A DNA stretch of 64,000 nt from Branchiostoma floridae (Eukaryota; Chordata; Leptocardii; Amphioxiformes; Branchiostomatidae): assembly GCF_000003815.2 (NCBI RefSeq), contig NC_049993.1, forward strand, positions 9,977,050 through 10,041,049. The letters run 5' to 3'. Below are positions 10,601 to 22,773 of this stretch, piece after piece. The notes below the pieces were generated by a model. It had not been told where the DNA came from, did no database searches, and saw nothing but the letters and a program-made list of their open reading frames with translations. The stretch's first letter is position 1. Every line of letters starts with the position of its first letter. Position numbers and translations under genes: made by a program.

Positions 10601-13600
10601 TGTTTTAATGCTCTTTACATCTGAGTTTTGAGGCAAGTTTCTGCTTTTCTTCCCCCCTTTCCAACCCCTCCTTAACTTCCTGTCTCCAGAGAGTTCAGTT
10701 TGCTGCAAGTAACTCCCATGTATTAATGTTTATTATAACTTTATATCAAGGTATTTCAAGTCCGATTTAACAACACCCTTGAACCGCAGGTGGGGGCTAC
10801 CATATGCTCTTGTCCCAGTGGCCAGTTCACTGTTACTATGCCATTATAGTGGTATAGAGAATGAATGTTTCTCTTTCACTTTTCAGGGTGTCAAATGTTC
10901 CTCATGGCCCCTCTGTGAAATTTCTGGTGGAGAATGGTATGTGGATTTATACTGTTTTACAATGTGTATGAATCTCATTGCTGTTTATGTTGTGTTGCAT
11001 TTAAACATATATTTTTTTCATCTTTCATCCTTTGCAGTATTTAAAATTAGGGTTGGACAAGTTTTCCAAAATTCACTTGTCCTATTGGGCAAGCAAATAA
11101 AGGGTTTACTTGCCCAAACCAACTTTTGACTTGCCCAAAATTAAAATGTCACTGTTTTATGCATTTTCACTTCCAGAAATGTGTTTTTTTATTATTGCCT
11201 CTGTTTTTCTATGTTGACCATTGCTTGATGTCATGACCATCAAAAGTGAGAAGTATATTGAAATCTCACTCAATGGAAAAATCTTACTTGCCCGATCGGG
11301 CAAGTGGGGTAGGTCATGCACTTACCCGATCAGCACTTTCACTAGTCCTGGAAAATAGGGCTTGTCCAAGCCTGCCAATCATGCCCCAATGTTTAGATTT
11401 TTTTTCAATACCAACAGTGTTTTTATTCATCTTCTGCATTTCTATATGTTTTTGTTTCAGTTCACACAATGGGAGAACTCAAGTTGACAGGAAACTGTCT
11501 GAAAGGTTCCAGACCCATAGTCACATTTGACAAGGTACAAAATTCAGACATAAGTAACCTAGGATTTGTTTTATTATATAGTTGTGCATTGTTGTAGTAC
11601 CTAGTAGTGTATAGTACTAGTACTAGTAGTGTTTGTGAAGGTTAGACATCCAGGATATGATAAATAGATTATGGTTCAAACTCTTCTTCTGTATACATGT
11701 GTAATATCAAAATTTTATTCAGACGTTTCGGAAGGCATCCACCTTCCTTCCTCAGTGAAATTAAAATGAAGACAGACAATTTCTCGGAACAAAGAATAAT
11801 TCTTATGTTCTAAATAAGCAAAAAAGGTAATGGCTAAGGTGTTACATAAGAATTATTCTTTGTTCCGAGAAATTGTTTGTCTTCATTTTCATTTCACTGA
11901 GGAAGGAAGGTGGATGCCTTCCGAAACGTCTGAATAAAATTTTGATATTATCCAGAAGAAGAGTTTGAACCATAATCTATTTAGTACTAGTAGTGCATTG
12001 TATTTTGGGCTAGTATGTGTTATTTTTCTGTAACACCACAGCCATATTATTTGCATCAGTAATAGATCTCCATGCATTTCTACTGCATGCATGTGACAAA
12101 ATGTTTTCTTTTTTTTTGTAGAGTTTTGATGAACATCCCCACTGGAGTGTTGTGAAAGAACTGTTCACACAGGTAATCCAAAGAATGTACAGTCTATGAT
12201 TAGTATAGATGTTAGGATTAAAACAAAGTTAGGTTAAGTCTGTATCATACACAATATATAATAGGATTACAGTACTTACAGCAAATTCACGATACATTTT
12301 GTATTCATAGGATAGATTATCCGCCACTTTGGAGTGCTTCTCTTGCTTGCAGTCTTATCCATTAGCCCTATTAACAGATGTGGTGCCCCCCCCCATCACA
12401 GCAAACGAAAAAATCTTCAAGTAAACATGCCGATGCACTTGTCCTTGTAATTCTCTCACTTCCTAACAGCCTTACCTAGCTGGTCGTAACGAGTTTTGGG
12501 TCCACAGACCCCTGTGCTAGTCCGACCACCACTGTTTGTGGTCTGTCCCCATGTTAAACACTTCATCAAACCCAGCGCCATGTTTGTTAATCTGGGGTTT
12601 CAGAGCACCTCTCATAACCGGCCCATCTGTACTTCTAAAGGCCTCCCCTTACTAACCATTAGACTAAGAGTTACCGTATGAATGAGTCCCGCAGGTTTGT
12701 ATGAACCAGATGAAGAAAGTGGCACCAATCTATTACCCATGTTCAAATATATTCTTTTGAAAGATTTATTGCTCTTGTGTTTTCTAATTTGTTGTTGTTG
12801 TGTCAGACCTTCAGCACGCCGTACCACCACCCCCGGAGCCAGCCGTTTGTGGACCATGTCTATACCTTCTCCGTGGTGGATGACAGAATATGGTTCCGCA
12901 ACTATCAGGTCAGGAGACAGTAAAACAACGGTGTTGATAGTAAAAAGTTTGACTGCTGGATTCTGTACACTCTTCTTCTTTCAGAGCAGATTTGACTTTA
13001 TTTGAATTGCAACAGGTACAATACCTTGTGGACACTAGGTAACTACAAACATACCTAGCTGATATTGTGACCACATACATATACATAATTTCTATACAAT
13101 ACAAGAATGAACAGAGGGGATATTGAGCAGTCAGTGAAACAAGTGAGTGTTTGTTATACAAAGTGTAGATGCTGAATACTGTACATTCTTCATTGCTTTT
13201 GTTGTGTATGGGCTACCTCTGGCATTATATTATCTTAGAATTGTCAGCTTGGAAATGTGATGACAAGATTTCTTATCTTATTCTATGTTTTGACAGTTCT
13301 TCATGTTCATAGCAATCCCTATCTGGCAGGCTGTCAATGGGGGCTCAAGATCAACTTGTTTGATAGAAATGTTCACATGTAAGAAAAAGAAACACCCAAA
13401 TATAATAGCATGAAAAGGTACCCTATAATGTTGTATTTTTGCTTTAGATTGTTGACGAGAAAGGTTCCTTGGCAGAAGTGGGCCCCAGATTTGTGCTGAA
13501 CCCCATACGTATGTTCGGAGGCAGCTTTGGAGGCCCCACCTTGTACCAGAACCCACACTACAAGTCTCCTAATGAGGTGAAGACATCCATTCTTAGTTTT

Positions 13601-15149
13601 CATCAGACACACTTTTGTATGTTACACGACATTGTATATACATGTATACTAATAAATTCCTTTACTGGGGGCATTTTGAAATTTTTAATTCATTTTTGTT
13701 TTTGAATCATTATTCATTAAATCAACATTACAGAGTTACCCCTTATCAGTAGTACCTCTGAATACCATTGATCTTACAGTTAAAATCTACAAAGGGATCA
13801 CACTGAAAGCTGTGAGGAATAGCTTACATATGATCTAACGGTATTCAATTGTGATCCAGGGCTCTAGCCAGCGTCCGTTTTTCTGTCAATTGACGGAAAT
13901 TTGCTGTGTGTGACGGAAAAGTTTTTAAACCAATCCGTCAACTTTGACAGACAAAAATTCTTGGTGGAAGCTACAAGCGGCTTGGAGATGCTGTCCTGGG
14001 TCGGAAAGCCACACACTGTTTGTTTTGCTATTGTTTTGATTGTTGACATAGTGTGTCGGCGCCCTTTCAAACACGATAATCTCATTAAAAACCCGTTTTT
14101 CCAGGTCTCAGTTCTGTCTTTCTAACTTCATTCCCGCGGTTTTCGCGACAATGGGAATTGGCTGACGGAAAAAAATTTCAAGCTGGCTAGAGCCCTGTTG
14201 TGATCTGAAACTAGCATGTACCATCGTGCTTCTGTATAGTCAGCCCTGGCAGTATATCCTCACAGCCAAAGTAAACCTAGAGATGATTATATATACCGAG
14301 GTGCACATTTCTGCTGTATAATGTTGATCATCTAATACAAAATAGTCGAAAATGGATTTGATGTGACTGAGAAATGTTTTTAAGAAATGATGCATATGTC
14401 CTGTCCTTCAGGAAGAAGAGTAGAGAAAAGTGCATACCCATTGCCCAGTATCTAACAGTGATTTCTTTAATGAAATTGAAACAATTGAGAAATGACTTTA
14501 AGGAAATAGTAAACTGAAATGTGAAATATCATTTATGTAATGTCTTGTGTCAGTCTGTCAATGTCCCCCTGCATGTTCAGTCAGTAATGACCCATGTGAC
14601 CTGGGATACATGTAATTTTCATTTCTTTGAATAATGAATGAGGATATAGGAGAATTCTTGTACACAACCAACATTAAACTTACTTGCTTACGTTTCGGTG
14701 TCTATTAGACACCCTCCCCGCTATATGTAGCCGATGTAGGTGGTGCTTTTGTGACAAGCAGATTATCCCAAACGTGTCCAAGTTTGTATCCCCCCTCGTC
14801 CTGATTCATCACTGGGGCTGACTTAAGCGTAAGCAAGTAAGTTTAATGTTGGTTGTGTACAAGAATTCTCCTATATCCTATATTCTACCAACCTGATGAA
14901 ATTATTTTCGGGAATAAAGAATGATTTTACTACTTGCTCTGTTTGCAGATTCGTCGTGCCCTGAGGAGGTTAAAGGGAGACAAGTACACCAACCGCGTGC
15001 TGGCCAAAAAGGCGCTCCAGGAGAGAAAGACAGATGAGACATACCCGGTCGACCCGACAGACGAAGTCTTCGCCACGCCCAGAGATGAGACTGACTCCGA
15101 AGATGAGAAGCCTCAGAAGAAGAACAAAAGGAGGAGAAAAAAGAACTGA
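7659..15149 (+). CDS. BRX1: Ribosome biogenesis protein BRX1 (Brix domain), complete, 11 coding exons
   Basis: Coding exons: 7659-7808, 9062-9250, 9611-9722, 10062-10105, 10396-10466, 10887-10936, 11461-11534, 12122-12172, 12807-12908, 13448-13576 and 14949-15149. All junctions keep phase and give about 390 residues, slightly longer than the roughly 350 usual for animal BRX1 because of a Lys/Glu-rich N-terminus. The Brix domain spans about residues 115-325. Hallmarks include SRGVSYRARHLMNDL, MCEMKNCNKCVYLEA, SNVPHGPSVKFLV, GNCLKGSRP, RIWFRNYQ and GPRFVLNPIRMFGGSFGGPT. The tail ends in a basic cluster, KKNKRRRKKN, typical of nucleolar proteins. BRX1 acts in early 60S pre-ribosome assembly and binds pre-rRNA in the nucleolus. 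The start is the first ATG (7659) of an open exon with an in-frame second Met four codons in. The gene looks intact. Confidence 0.95.
7972..8200 (+). mobile_element. 5'-truncated non-LTR retrotransposon tail in BRX1 intron 1
   Basis: One frame reads TFFPRTTRDWNNLPAEAALA and then STLPDFKSKI before a TAA at 8086-8088. The FFPRT-x-RDWNNLP signature is the usual C-terminus of CR1/L2/jockey-like ORF2 proteins. About 100 bases of 3' sequence follow and end in a short GAA microsatellite at about 8176-8192. Only the extreme 3' end remains, so it is inactive. Confidence 0.7.
11050..11372. mobile_element. Inverted-repeat element in BRX1 intron 6
   Basis: The left end GGGTTGGACAAG matches the reverse complement of the right end CTTGTCCAAGCC except for one base. 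The interior repeats the words TTGCCC and CTTGCCC and a small palindrome CTTGCCCGATCGGGCAAG. No coding capacity. No target-site duplication was confirmed. Confidence 0.55.
11662..11982. mobile_element. Long palindromic MITE (about 320 bp) in BRX1 intron 7
   Basis: The left half starts AAATAGATTATGGTTCAAAC and the right half ends with its complement. Pairing runs most of the way inward, for example through CAGACGTTTCGGAAGGCATC and GAACAAAGAATAATTC, leaving a small central loop near 11815-11845. The transcript would form a hairpin with arms of about 140 bp inside the BRX1 pre-mRNA. Confidence 0.88.
13857..14197. mobile_element. hAT-like MITE with 8-bp target duplication, BRX1 intron 10
   Basis: The left end CAGGGCTCTAGCCAGC and right end GCTGGCTAGAGCCCTG are perfect 16-bp inverted repeats. 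They are flanked by the direct repeat TTGTGATC at 13849-13856 and 14198-14205. CAGGG-type ends with 8-bp duplications are characteristic of hAT transposons. At 341 bp it has no transposase and is non-autonomous. Confidence 0.9.
14641..14879. mobile_element. MITE with about 50-bp perfect terminal inverted repeats, BRX1 intron 10
   Basis: The left arm starts AGGATATAGGAGAATTCTTG and runs to about 14692. The right arm from about 14828 to 14879 is its complement with no mismatch that I could find. The interior of about 135 bases is unique here. The lack of arm divergence suggests a recent insertion or conversion between arms. It lies only about 70 bases upstream of the last BRX1 exon. Confidence 0.88.
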
Positions 15150-16600
15150 TTAAAGAAACACAACAGGGAAAAGGAGAGTTGGGAGAAAACAGTCTTTTCT
15201 GTTTCACTTCTATGAAGATCAGACATCCAGGTTACTAGTAACTCTTGCCCTGCTGGTGTTCCTTTGCCAATGTAATCCCCCAGGTCTGATTGCTTTCAAC
15301 AGAACAGTAAAACTTGTTTTATGCTACTGCTGCAGAGTTACTTCCCCAGCTATGCTGTGGCATGAAACATTTAGGTAAGAAATAACCCAACCCATATCTA
15401 TAGAAATAATGAAGTCGGATACAGGCATCATGTATGTGCAGATCAAACAATTGACTTGTATAGCAGAACTAGGGTTGTTAAACACAGTTTAGGCTGTACA
15501 ACTGGATCAGACCAATGTGATATAACTTCCTTGATCAGACACAGAAACTAAATCTGGATGTTATTATTAATATGTTCCAAGTGACATCCATCACACTACT
15601 TCACGTGTACAGGTTCATCCTGTCATGTCCAACTGTTTTCAGCATTGCAATACTCCAAAGTAAAGTTTTTGCCTTTGTTGGCAATTCTCATGAAGATAAG
15701 AGAGCTCATCAATATTGTGTAACATATCAAAGTTGCCTATTTTGTTTCAGCACAAGAAAAGAACAGCTATGGGAATTTTTTCCACAAAGATCTTTTTTTT
15801 TATAGATGTGTATATCACATGGAGTAACTCAACTCATAGGCAAATATGATGCCACATGTAGTATACAAATGTGTTTTATTATTGTCAACTGTGTCTGCAA
15901 TTATATTACATATTTTACTAGGATATATGTTCTATTCTGTTTTCATTTATTAAAACTAAATATCCATTGACTTTGATAGATCTCTACTTATACAGACATT
16001 AAATACTATTGCAATTATATAAAATAGGTTTGTGTTTGACTGCCATGATTTTGTTGAGCTTCTTTTGACTCTTTATGTCCCCTCACATTTTGGTCAGAGA
16101 GGACAGTCAAACTACTGGAGAACAAATGTCATGGATAATGATGATGTGATAATAATGGTGATGATATACAAACTGTATCCTGACTAAAGCACACAAAGTT
16201 TGTTTGAGTCTTTATTTATTCATGAAAAAAAACTGCTGCCCGTTTTCCATTGAAGTCATGAGATTAGTGGTAGGTGTCAGACAATACAGCAAACTTACAG
16301 GTTATTAATCTGAAATCATAATAAATTCATGTATATTAGGCTGAGACATGGTCAAACAAAAGCACATAACAAATTGACACCTCATTGGTAACGATGTATA
16401 CTTGAGTGCACCTTGTGTTGATTTACGTAGTTGATATACTAGTAATCACATTGTGTTGATGTACTCGAGTAACTAGTTGACCTTGTGTTGATTAGGTAAG
16501 CGTAAACTGTTTGTCTTATTACTGTACTCATTATTAACACCGCAAATATTAGGAGTCTAATTAACAATGGTGAAAGGAATAAGCCGCTTGATTAGTCACT
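15150..16600 (+). other. BRX1 3' untranslated region and intergenic DNA
   Basis: No convincing coding frame. Candidate polyadenylation signals for BRX1 are an ATTAAA near 15949 and an AATAAA at 16320-16325; I cannot tell which is used. A short cluster of TTGTGTTGAT words lies at about 16415-16495. Confidence 0.5.
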
Positions 16601-16608
16601 AGTGAGAA

Positions 16609-16727
16609 TATAAAGGTAGGCATGCAAAAAAGGCCAGGCGAGTTGGATACGATCTCGAGTCGAGCGTGTTTGTTACAGCGTTTGATACGTACAGCCCGGA
16701 GTTCTGTCAGCCAATCCTACTGAACAA
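16609..16727 (+). promoter_or_regulatory. Putative TATA box and 5' untranslated exon of peptide gene A
   Basis: TATAAA at 16609-16614 is followed about 30 bases later by a likely transcript start near 16640. The segment ends at 16727 in front of a strong donor, GTAAGT. The next acceptor on this strand is the CCACAG directly before the gene A start codon. Inferred from signals only. Confidence 0.45.
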
Positions 16728-17356
16728 GTAAGTTGTGTTCTGATACAAGCGCATACCGCACAGTCGGATATTATTATATGATATATAATAGTACGTCGAA
16801 TATCTAGTACCTCTAGCACAGCGTAAATTAAAATCCTCTGCCCATTTAACGGAACCTGACTTATGCTTACTTTTACTTACTACGTCCTTTGTTTTACTAC
16901 AGTTAATTTCGTGAAAGCCCGACCACATTCGTCGCACTATCACAAGCTGGGGGAATTCTTCGGACAGTTTTGCAAATGTTGCTCAAAATTCGGCCCATTT
17001 TTACGGAAAAATCCTTTCCTAGATCATTGTCGGCGGTTTGTTCTGTCACAGCCTGCTTCAAAATATAGGACATCAAAATCGTGCGACATCCTACAGCGAA
17101 TGTAACCGCACCATAACTCTGTCACATTCAATTCAAATTCATCTCCCTACAGAATTATATTTATAACAGACGTGTAAGACTGGCGTATCGTGAAAAAATG
17201 CAGTTGTCTTCGGACGGAAAAGAATGCCATAGATCCTTATCGACCTTTTGTCGTAATTTCCCCGGAAAGTCTACAGTAGAAGAAATCTTATGTCGGATAA
17301 TCTAAGCTGTAAAACCGAGCACGTTGATCATGATGCTTTGTTGTTTGTTCCACAGG

Positions 17357-18151
17357 ATGAAGACGACTCTGGTGTTGCTTCTTGTCGCCTTGGTCATCTC
17401 GTCTGAGATGATGACTGCGGACAGCTTCACTGCTGGCGCAGAGTGTCCTCCTGGTTTCTGGTGTGAAACTGGAAGAGCTATCGTGAAGGAGCGAGGTTAG
17501 AAGTAGTTTGGATTCCAGACTTTTTCCAGGGAATACACAGGCCAGCTTATTGGCTCCAGGGCAAACGTGGAAGTCAGATGGCCGGCTGTCAGAAAAGGCC
17601 AGCAATCAGCGACCCAGTACAAAAAGAAATGGCCAGCAAAAGTGTACTATGAGCCAAAAAAGGCCATAGAGAGCCTGCTATGGAGGCTACAAGTCAGAGA
17701 AGAAATTTCGCCATGCCCCCCTCTGGAGGGTCTAATGCAGGTGGCTGTGACAAAATTTCTCCTGTAACATCTGCATGTTGGCCCTTTTAATATAATTAGA
17801 CGAGGAGCTCATCAAGTTTGTGTAGGCCATGGATCAGTTTACCATCATCTTCATTGCTTTATATTTTGAACTACCAGGCTCCACAGGTCGCTGGAAGAAT
17901 AATAGAATCAGGTCGCAAACTGTACTTCTTCTCGTAGGTTATCTGTCTTTGGGGCAATTTTGGGGCAATTTTGGGACTAATTCATGAGGAACATTTAATC
18001 ATTGCTGACATGTATATTGAAGTATCATTGTTTGCCCTCAGCCCGCAAAGGTGCGCTTCCTCTGTTTGGGAAGCTGAAGGCGCTGTTGGCCCGCCGCCAG
18101 ACTGAGACTGGCCGCCGTCAGTATGTAGCAGGGCCTCCGGGACCTCCATAA
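17357..18151 (+). CDS. Secreted basic peptide precursor, paralogue A (82 aa)
   Basis: Coding parts are 17357-17495 and 18042-18151; a third, non-coding exon begins at 18653 and a polyadenylation signal AATAAA is at 19032-19037. Residues 1-22 (MKTTLVLLLVALVISSEMMT) are a clear signal peptide. The mature part has a two-cysteine loop, CPPGFWC (residues 30-36), then GR. The conserved core KLKALLARRQTETGRR is preceded by Arg-Lys. Gly-Arg-Arg after TET is a classical site for basic cleavage and C-terminal amidation, as in neuropeptide and antimicrobial precursors. The C-terminal tail is AGPPGPP. The ATG lies one base after the acceptor CCACAG. I do not recognise the family. Paralogues lie at 20996 and 27019 in the same orientation, with related introns and 3' exons. 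Confidence 0.72.
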
Positions 18152-18652
18152 ATGGTAAAGGAACTTCCCATAATTGGTCTACTTGGCCGATTTGTTTGAA
18201 TCTAAAGGTGCCCCAACTCCCTGCTTCGTTCATTCATTTGTGTAATACTAGTTTATCTTCTACATTACCTTCTGCTACGATGACAATTTGTAAAAGGTGT
18301 TCGGTCGGGAAGTTAACGGGTTAGTTTTCTCCACTTTCGGACGTGTTGCCTTTGAACACTCTACGATACGGGGCTATTTTAGGGCACGAACGAGCCCAGT
18401 ATTTTTTCGACCCATAGTTAAAATCAACACGGGACCCAGCAAAAAAATAGAAGCCCTCACCTAATCGTGAAAACACCGAGAGGTATCCCCGTGTTACCTG
18501 ACAGTGTGCGGGCTTCATTTGTGCACATGTTGCAGCTTTTATGCATCGCTGGAGGAAAGTAACACTTAAAAGAATTGTAGGAGCTCTTTTGAGAAAACTT
18601 TGCATTTGAATTCATCAGTTGAATGAGGTCTGTTGTGTCTGTGTCTTTGCAG

Positions 18653-19055
18653 GGCAGTTGGACCATATGACCATCACGTGACCTGCAGTCAAGACCTGCC
18701 AAGTTCCTATTTACAGACACCTATGACATTGCCTTTGTAGCTGTCGATTTTTCATACAGAAAATGATCTTGGTTTTAAGTCTATGTCAGATTGCATACTA
18801 CGACATACTTTACAAGGGGCAAAAACGACCAGTGAATTTAAGCGTTCGTATACAGAAAATCTATACGATTGGGTAGGTTATCTTCTGAAACAGCGAGTAT
18901 GTATTCGCTTATTTTGTACAGCACCATGTGTCTTTGATGTAAAATATACTTCTGCTTAGCTATGCCGCAGTATTTAAGTAGATGTTAAGTTCTGGAGCGG
19001 TCCGTATTGATATCTTGTCATGGAAGCTGAAAATAAAACATTGAAACTGCAATAA
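18653..19055 (+). other. 3' untranslated exon of peptide gene A
   Basis: It begins after TTTGCAG with GGCAGTTGGACCATATGACC and ends shortly after AATAAA at 19032-19037. The same exon start recurs at 24673 (gene B) and 28394 (gene C), always with an ATGACCATCA word and a TGACCTGCAG word. The conservation of this exon across paralogues supports the three-exon transcript model. Confidence 0.6.
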
Positions 19056-19214
19056 GCTTGTTTTCTTTTGTGTTGGATCATGTACATTGTGTACTATATG
19101 TAACGTTAGATCCGTGTCCTTCCGAGTCTGATGACTGAATTCTCAATTCTTTTTTTCTGATCGCTTACGTGATTTTGTATGGGGAGATAGACAGTACCGA
19201 GGATGTTTAAAGAC

Positions 19215-19315
19215 ATTAATAAGTCCCTGTTGGACGCACCATTCATTCTTCTATCAGCATCTGACTAAGGGGCGGGGCATTTGTCAGACTCTGAGGGCCC
19301 TAGAGAACCCTGAAT
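19215..19315. repeat. Duplicated intergenic block downstream of peptide gene A
   Basis: This block, with CTTCTATCAGCAT and GGCATTTGTCAGACTCTGAG, recurs at about 25345-25445 downstream of gene B. It marks the duplication unit as extending beyond the genes themselves. Confidence 0.7.
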
Positions 19316-19618
19316 GAACATGGACTGTACACTGTCATGGTCCTTGTTTTTGTGCACATGATCTATAGCATCACCTTTAATAGTAGCGGTAACTTTTTTA
19401 CTGGTCAAAAATCATTTTAGTCCTATGTCAGATCTCATAGTTTATTGGTCACAATTCTCACAAATGACAAAATAAAACACGAATGTATTCAAACGTTCGA
19501 TCATAGAAATCCATACGATTGGTGTATGTCATGATTTATGTAACAACTACAAAGACCATTGGTCTGTACAGTGGGGTTCAAGTACCGCCGGCCGGTGCCC
19601 GACTGGGCCTACAACTTA

Positions 19619-19752
19619 TCTCCAGGCAGATTTACCGGTGGTATAAGGTAGTATCAAAGCTGACAAAGGAGGAAAGCCAGGCCGAACGGCTTTAATTTAC
19701 CCCTTTGCCAGCGTTGATACTACATTTGTACCTTAAACCACCGGTAAGGCCT
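19619..19752. mobile_element. TCTCCAAGCAGATC-type hairpin MITE, copy 2
   Basis: The left side has TCTCCAGGCAGATTTACCGG and AGTATCAAAGCTG. The right side has CAGCGTTGATACTA and CCACCGGTAAGGCC. It is more diverged than the copies at 4173 and 30614. Confidence 0.6.
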
Positions 19753-20756
19753 ACGTCATATTTCCTACCTGGTACCCGACCGGGCTATTTGCGGAAAAGA
19801 AAAATTAAAGTTACTGCCAATAGATATGTACAAGAAATGCTGTTGAATTATTTTTTCCGTTTTGCGTTTTTGTTCATGTTTATATCGTACTTGTCGTTCA
19901 ACAAAACTGTCGGGCCAAGCCCCTTTGTGGAAATGTGACGTTAGCCCTAATCTTGGTCCGTTTTGCGTTTTTGTTGATGTTTATATCATACTTGTCTGGG
20001 GTTCAGGTGTAGCTCGGCCGGTCGGGCTCCGAAGCCACAAATCTGCCCTGATGGACTGCCGGATACCTCAGGGGGCACCTCTCAGTGTTTTCATGGATGG
20101 GTCACGGCGTCCATTTGTCGCCGGGTCCCGGGTTTATCTTAACTCCGATTTATAAAAAAAAAATACGGGGCCCGAATTGGCTCAAATATAGCCAGTGACC
20201 GCAGGGTTTCCCTTGCACGGCCCGGCCACAATTGGCGCAAAAAATGGCCCGTGAACTACCCGACAAGGCCCCTTTTTCCAAAAGGTCTATGACCGAAGCA
20301 TTAGTCAGGCCCCGAGGGCTCCACAGTACCTGCACATGTCACATGGGAGGGTGTGTGTCACGGACTAACAAAACCGGAACATCAACATTTTTCAGCTCGC
20401 CATTTTAGAAAAGAAGTCAAACACGCACCCCACAACTTGTCAACAGGTTTGTGTTTAGTTTTCCCTTATAATCGTAGTTTTGTTTAACTCTGATGTAATT
20501 ACTAATCTCTTAACATAAATCGTCTGCTAGTTGTAGTAATGGTAGTTTAGAGACAACGAGTCTTGCGTCCATTTTACGACAGTAATGGCCTTGACACCCA
20601 TGACACCGGCTGTCGCTAGATCAACCAACTTGGTCTTTCTAAAATCTTGAGTTAACTTCTCCCACTCAAAATTCGTCTTAGGACGAGAAAGGTCGCTGTA
20701 GGTCCTCATCAACGTTATAGTTCTGCCGGAGATTCGGGCGACTAAGTCGTACGACA

Positions 20757-20994
20757 ATAAAGAAAATCGCACGACAAGCGTCACCCCGTCTTAAGCTGTT
20801 AATTCAGACATGTCGATGTTCTGTTTTCTGTCACCGCAGGATGAAAACCAATCTGGTGTTATCTGGTCATTTAGTTCTGTCGTAGATTCGCTGCAAATCG
20901 TACGACAATGAAAGAAATCGCACGACAAGCGTCACCCCGTCTTAAATTAAGCTGTAAATTCAGACACGTCGATGTTCTGTTTTCTTTTCCACAG
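20757..20994 (+). repeat. Tandem duplication carrying a broken copy of the peptide signal exon
   Basis: About 20757-20867 and 20900-21010 are near-identical, sharing CGCACGACAAGCGTCACCCC and GTCGATGTTCTGTTTTC. The first unit includes an acceptor-like CCGCAG, then an ATG at 20841 and a signal-exon start encoding MKTNLVL, after which homology is lost. This is a truncated exon in front of the intact exon of gene B. Confidence 0.7.
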
Positions 20995-20995
20995 G

Positions 20996-22728
20996 ATGAA
21001 AACGACCCTGGTGTTGCTTCTTGTCGCCTTGGTCATCTCGTCTGAGATGATGACTGCGGACAGCTTTGTTGGCGGCGGCGGCAGAGGTGGAAAAGCTATC
21101 ATGAAGGAGCGAGGTTAGTCGAATACTGGATGCCAGACTGCATGTTACAAGGCTCCGAGGCCAACATACCACCACTGAAAATATTTTGTGGCTGACAAAG
21201 GGTTTTGTGGCAAAAAAAAAAGTTCTGTAACATGCATGTTGATCCAAGAGACAAGGAGCTGGCTAGTATAAACCATGGGAACTGTCTGGCATCTAGGCAA
21301 GGTTAGATGGAGACGTCTTTTGAATTTTGCTTCGCAATTTTGACGGCCGGGTGAAAGAAGATTTCACACATCCATTTAAACTTTATAGCTGTTACCGCAG
21401 CCCTCGCCAGACTAACTACACTGACTGAATAGATAAGAACTAGAGTTCCACGAACACATACCTTTGCCAAATAAACCAGGTTTGTTATGTAGAATGATGT
21501 CTGTAGATATAAATTTGTCACTCATTACATTTTATTTTATATGCCTGGAGTTGGTTCATAAAATTTCGCCATTGATTATACAAATTAGATCCATATTTAC
21601 ACTATTAATATCAAATTGTATCAAGCATCACTTAAGCTATCAGCATACCAAAAATCATGATGATCCTTTCATTCTTGACTTATTCTCTTTCAAAGACTGA
21701 AACAAAACCGGCATCTGCAGTTCAAGAAAAGACATTATAGGGGACCCAAACATACACCACTTACTCTCTGCCATCTTTCTCAACTACATATGTGACAAGT
21801 TTGAAAGTGTTATCACGGAATGCAGTGGATCTATCGACTTTCCTCATCAATTATGCAAATTAGCTATTAATTGGTATCTCATTATGTAAGTTTTTACTTA
21901 GGCTATCTACATACCAAAAATCATGACGATCCGTCAACACGTTCATATTTTCCATTAATTATGCAAATGAGATCAACATTTGCATAATTAATATGTATTG
22001 ACAGTTCTTTTTCTCAGCTACAAATGTGACAAGTTTGAAAGTCCTATAATGGAATGCAGTAGATTTACAAACTTTCCTCATTAATTATGCAAATTAGCTG
22101 TCGATTTGCATAATTAGAATTCCATCATGTAAGTCTTCCCTTTGGCTATCTACATACCAAAAATCATGACGATCCGTCAACACATTCATATTTTCTCATT
22201 AATTATGCAAATGAGGTCAATTGCATAATTAATATGCGTTGATATTTTTCTCTTTCTCATCTAAATATGTGACAAGTTTGAAAGTCCTATCATGAAATGC
22301 AGTGGATTTATAAACTTTCCCCATTAATTATACAAATTAGCTGTTGATTTGAATAATTAGTATTCCATTATGTACATTGTTACTTGGGCTATCTACATAC
22401 CAAAAATCATGACGATCCTTCTACACGTTCCCGAGTTATTCTCCTCCAAAGTTTGGCTGCAGTTTCAAACAAGCCGTTAGGGGGTCAAAACTTACAGCAC
22501 TTACTCTCTGCCCCAAGGGCTATTTACCATTTAAACATCGCGACCACAACATGATTGATTGATTGATTAACATGTCCAGAACATGAGATATAAAAAATTG
22601 AGTTTCTGCTGCAGTACCTTAGCAAGCCGCTAGGGAGCCCATTATCGAACTTGACCTTCGATTTCCCAACCCCTACCCACCTACCAAATATTATCGGGAT
22701 CCATCCGAGGCTTCTTGAGTTATGCTGT

Positions 22729-22773
<45 letters not shown>

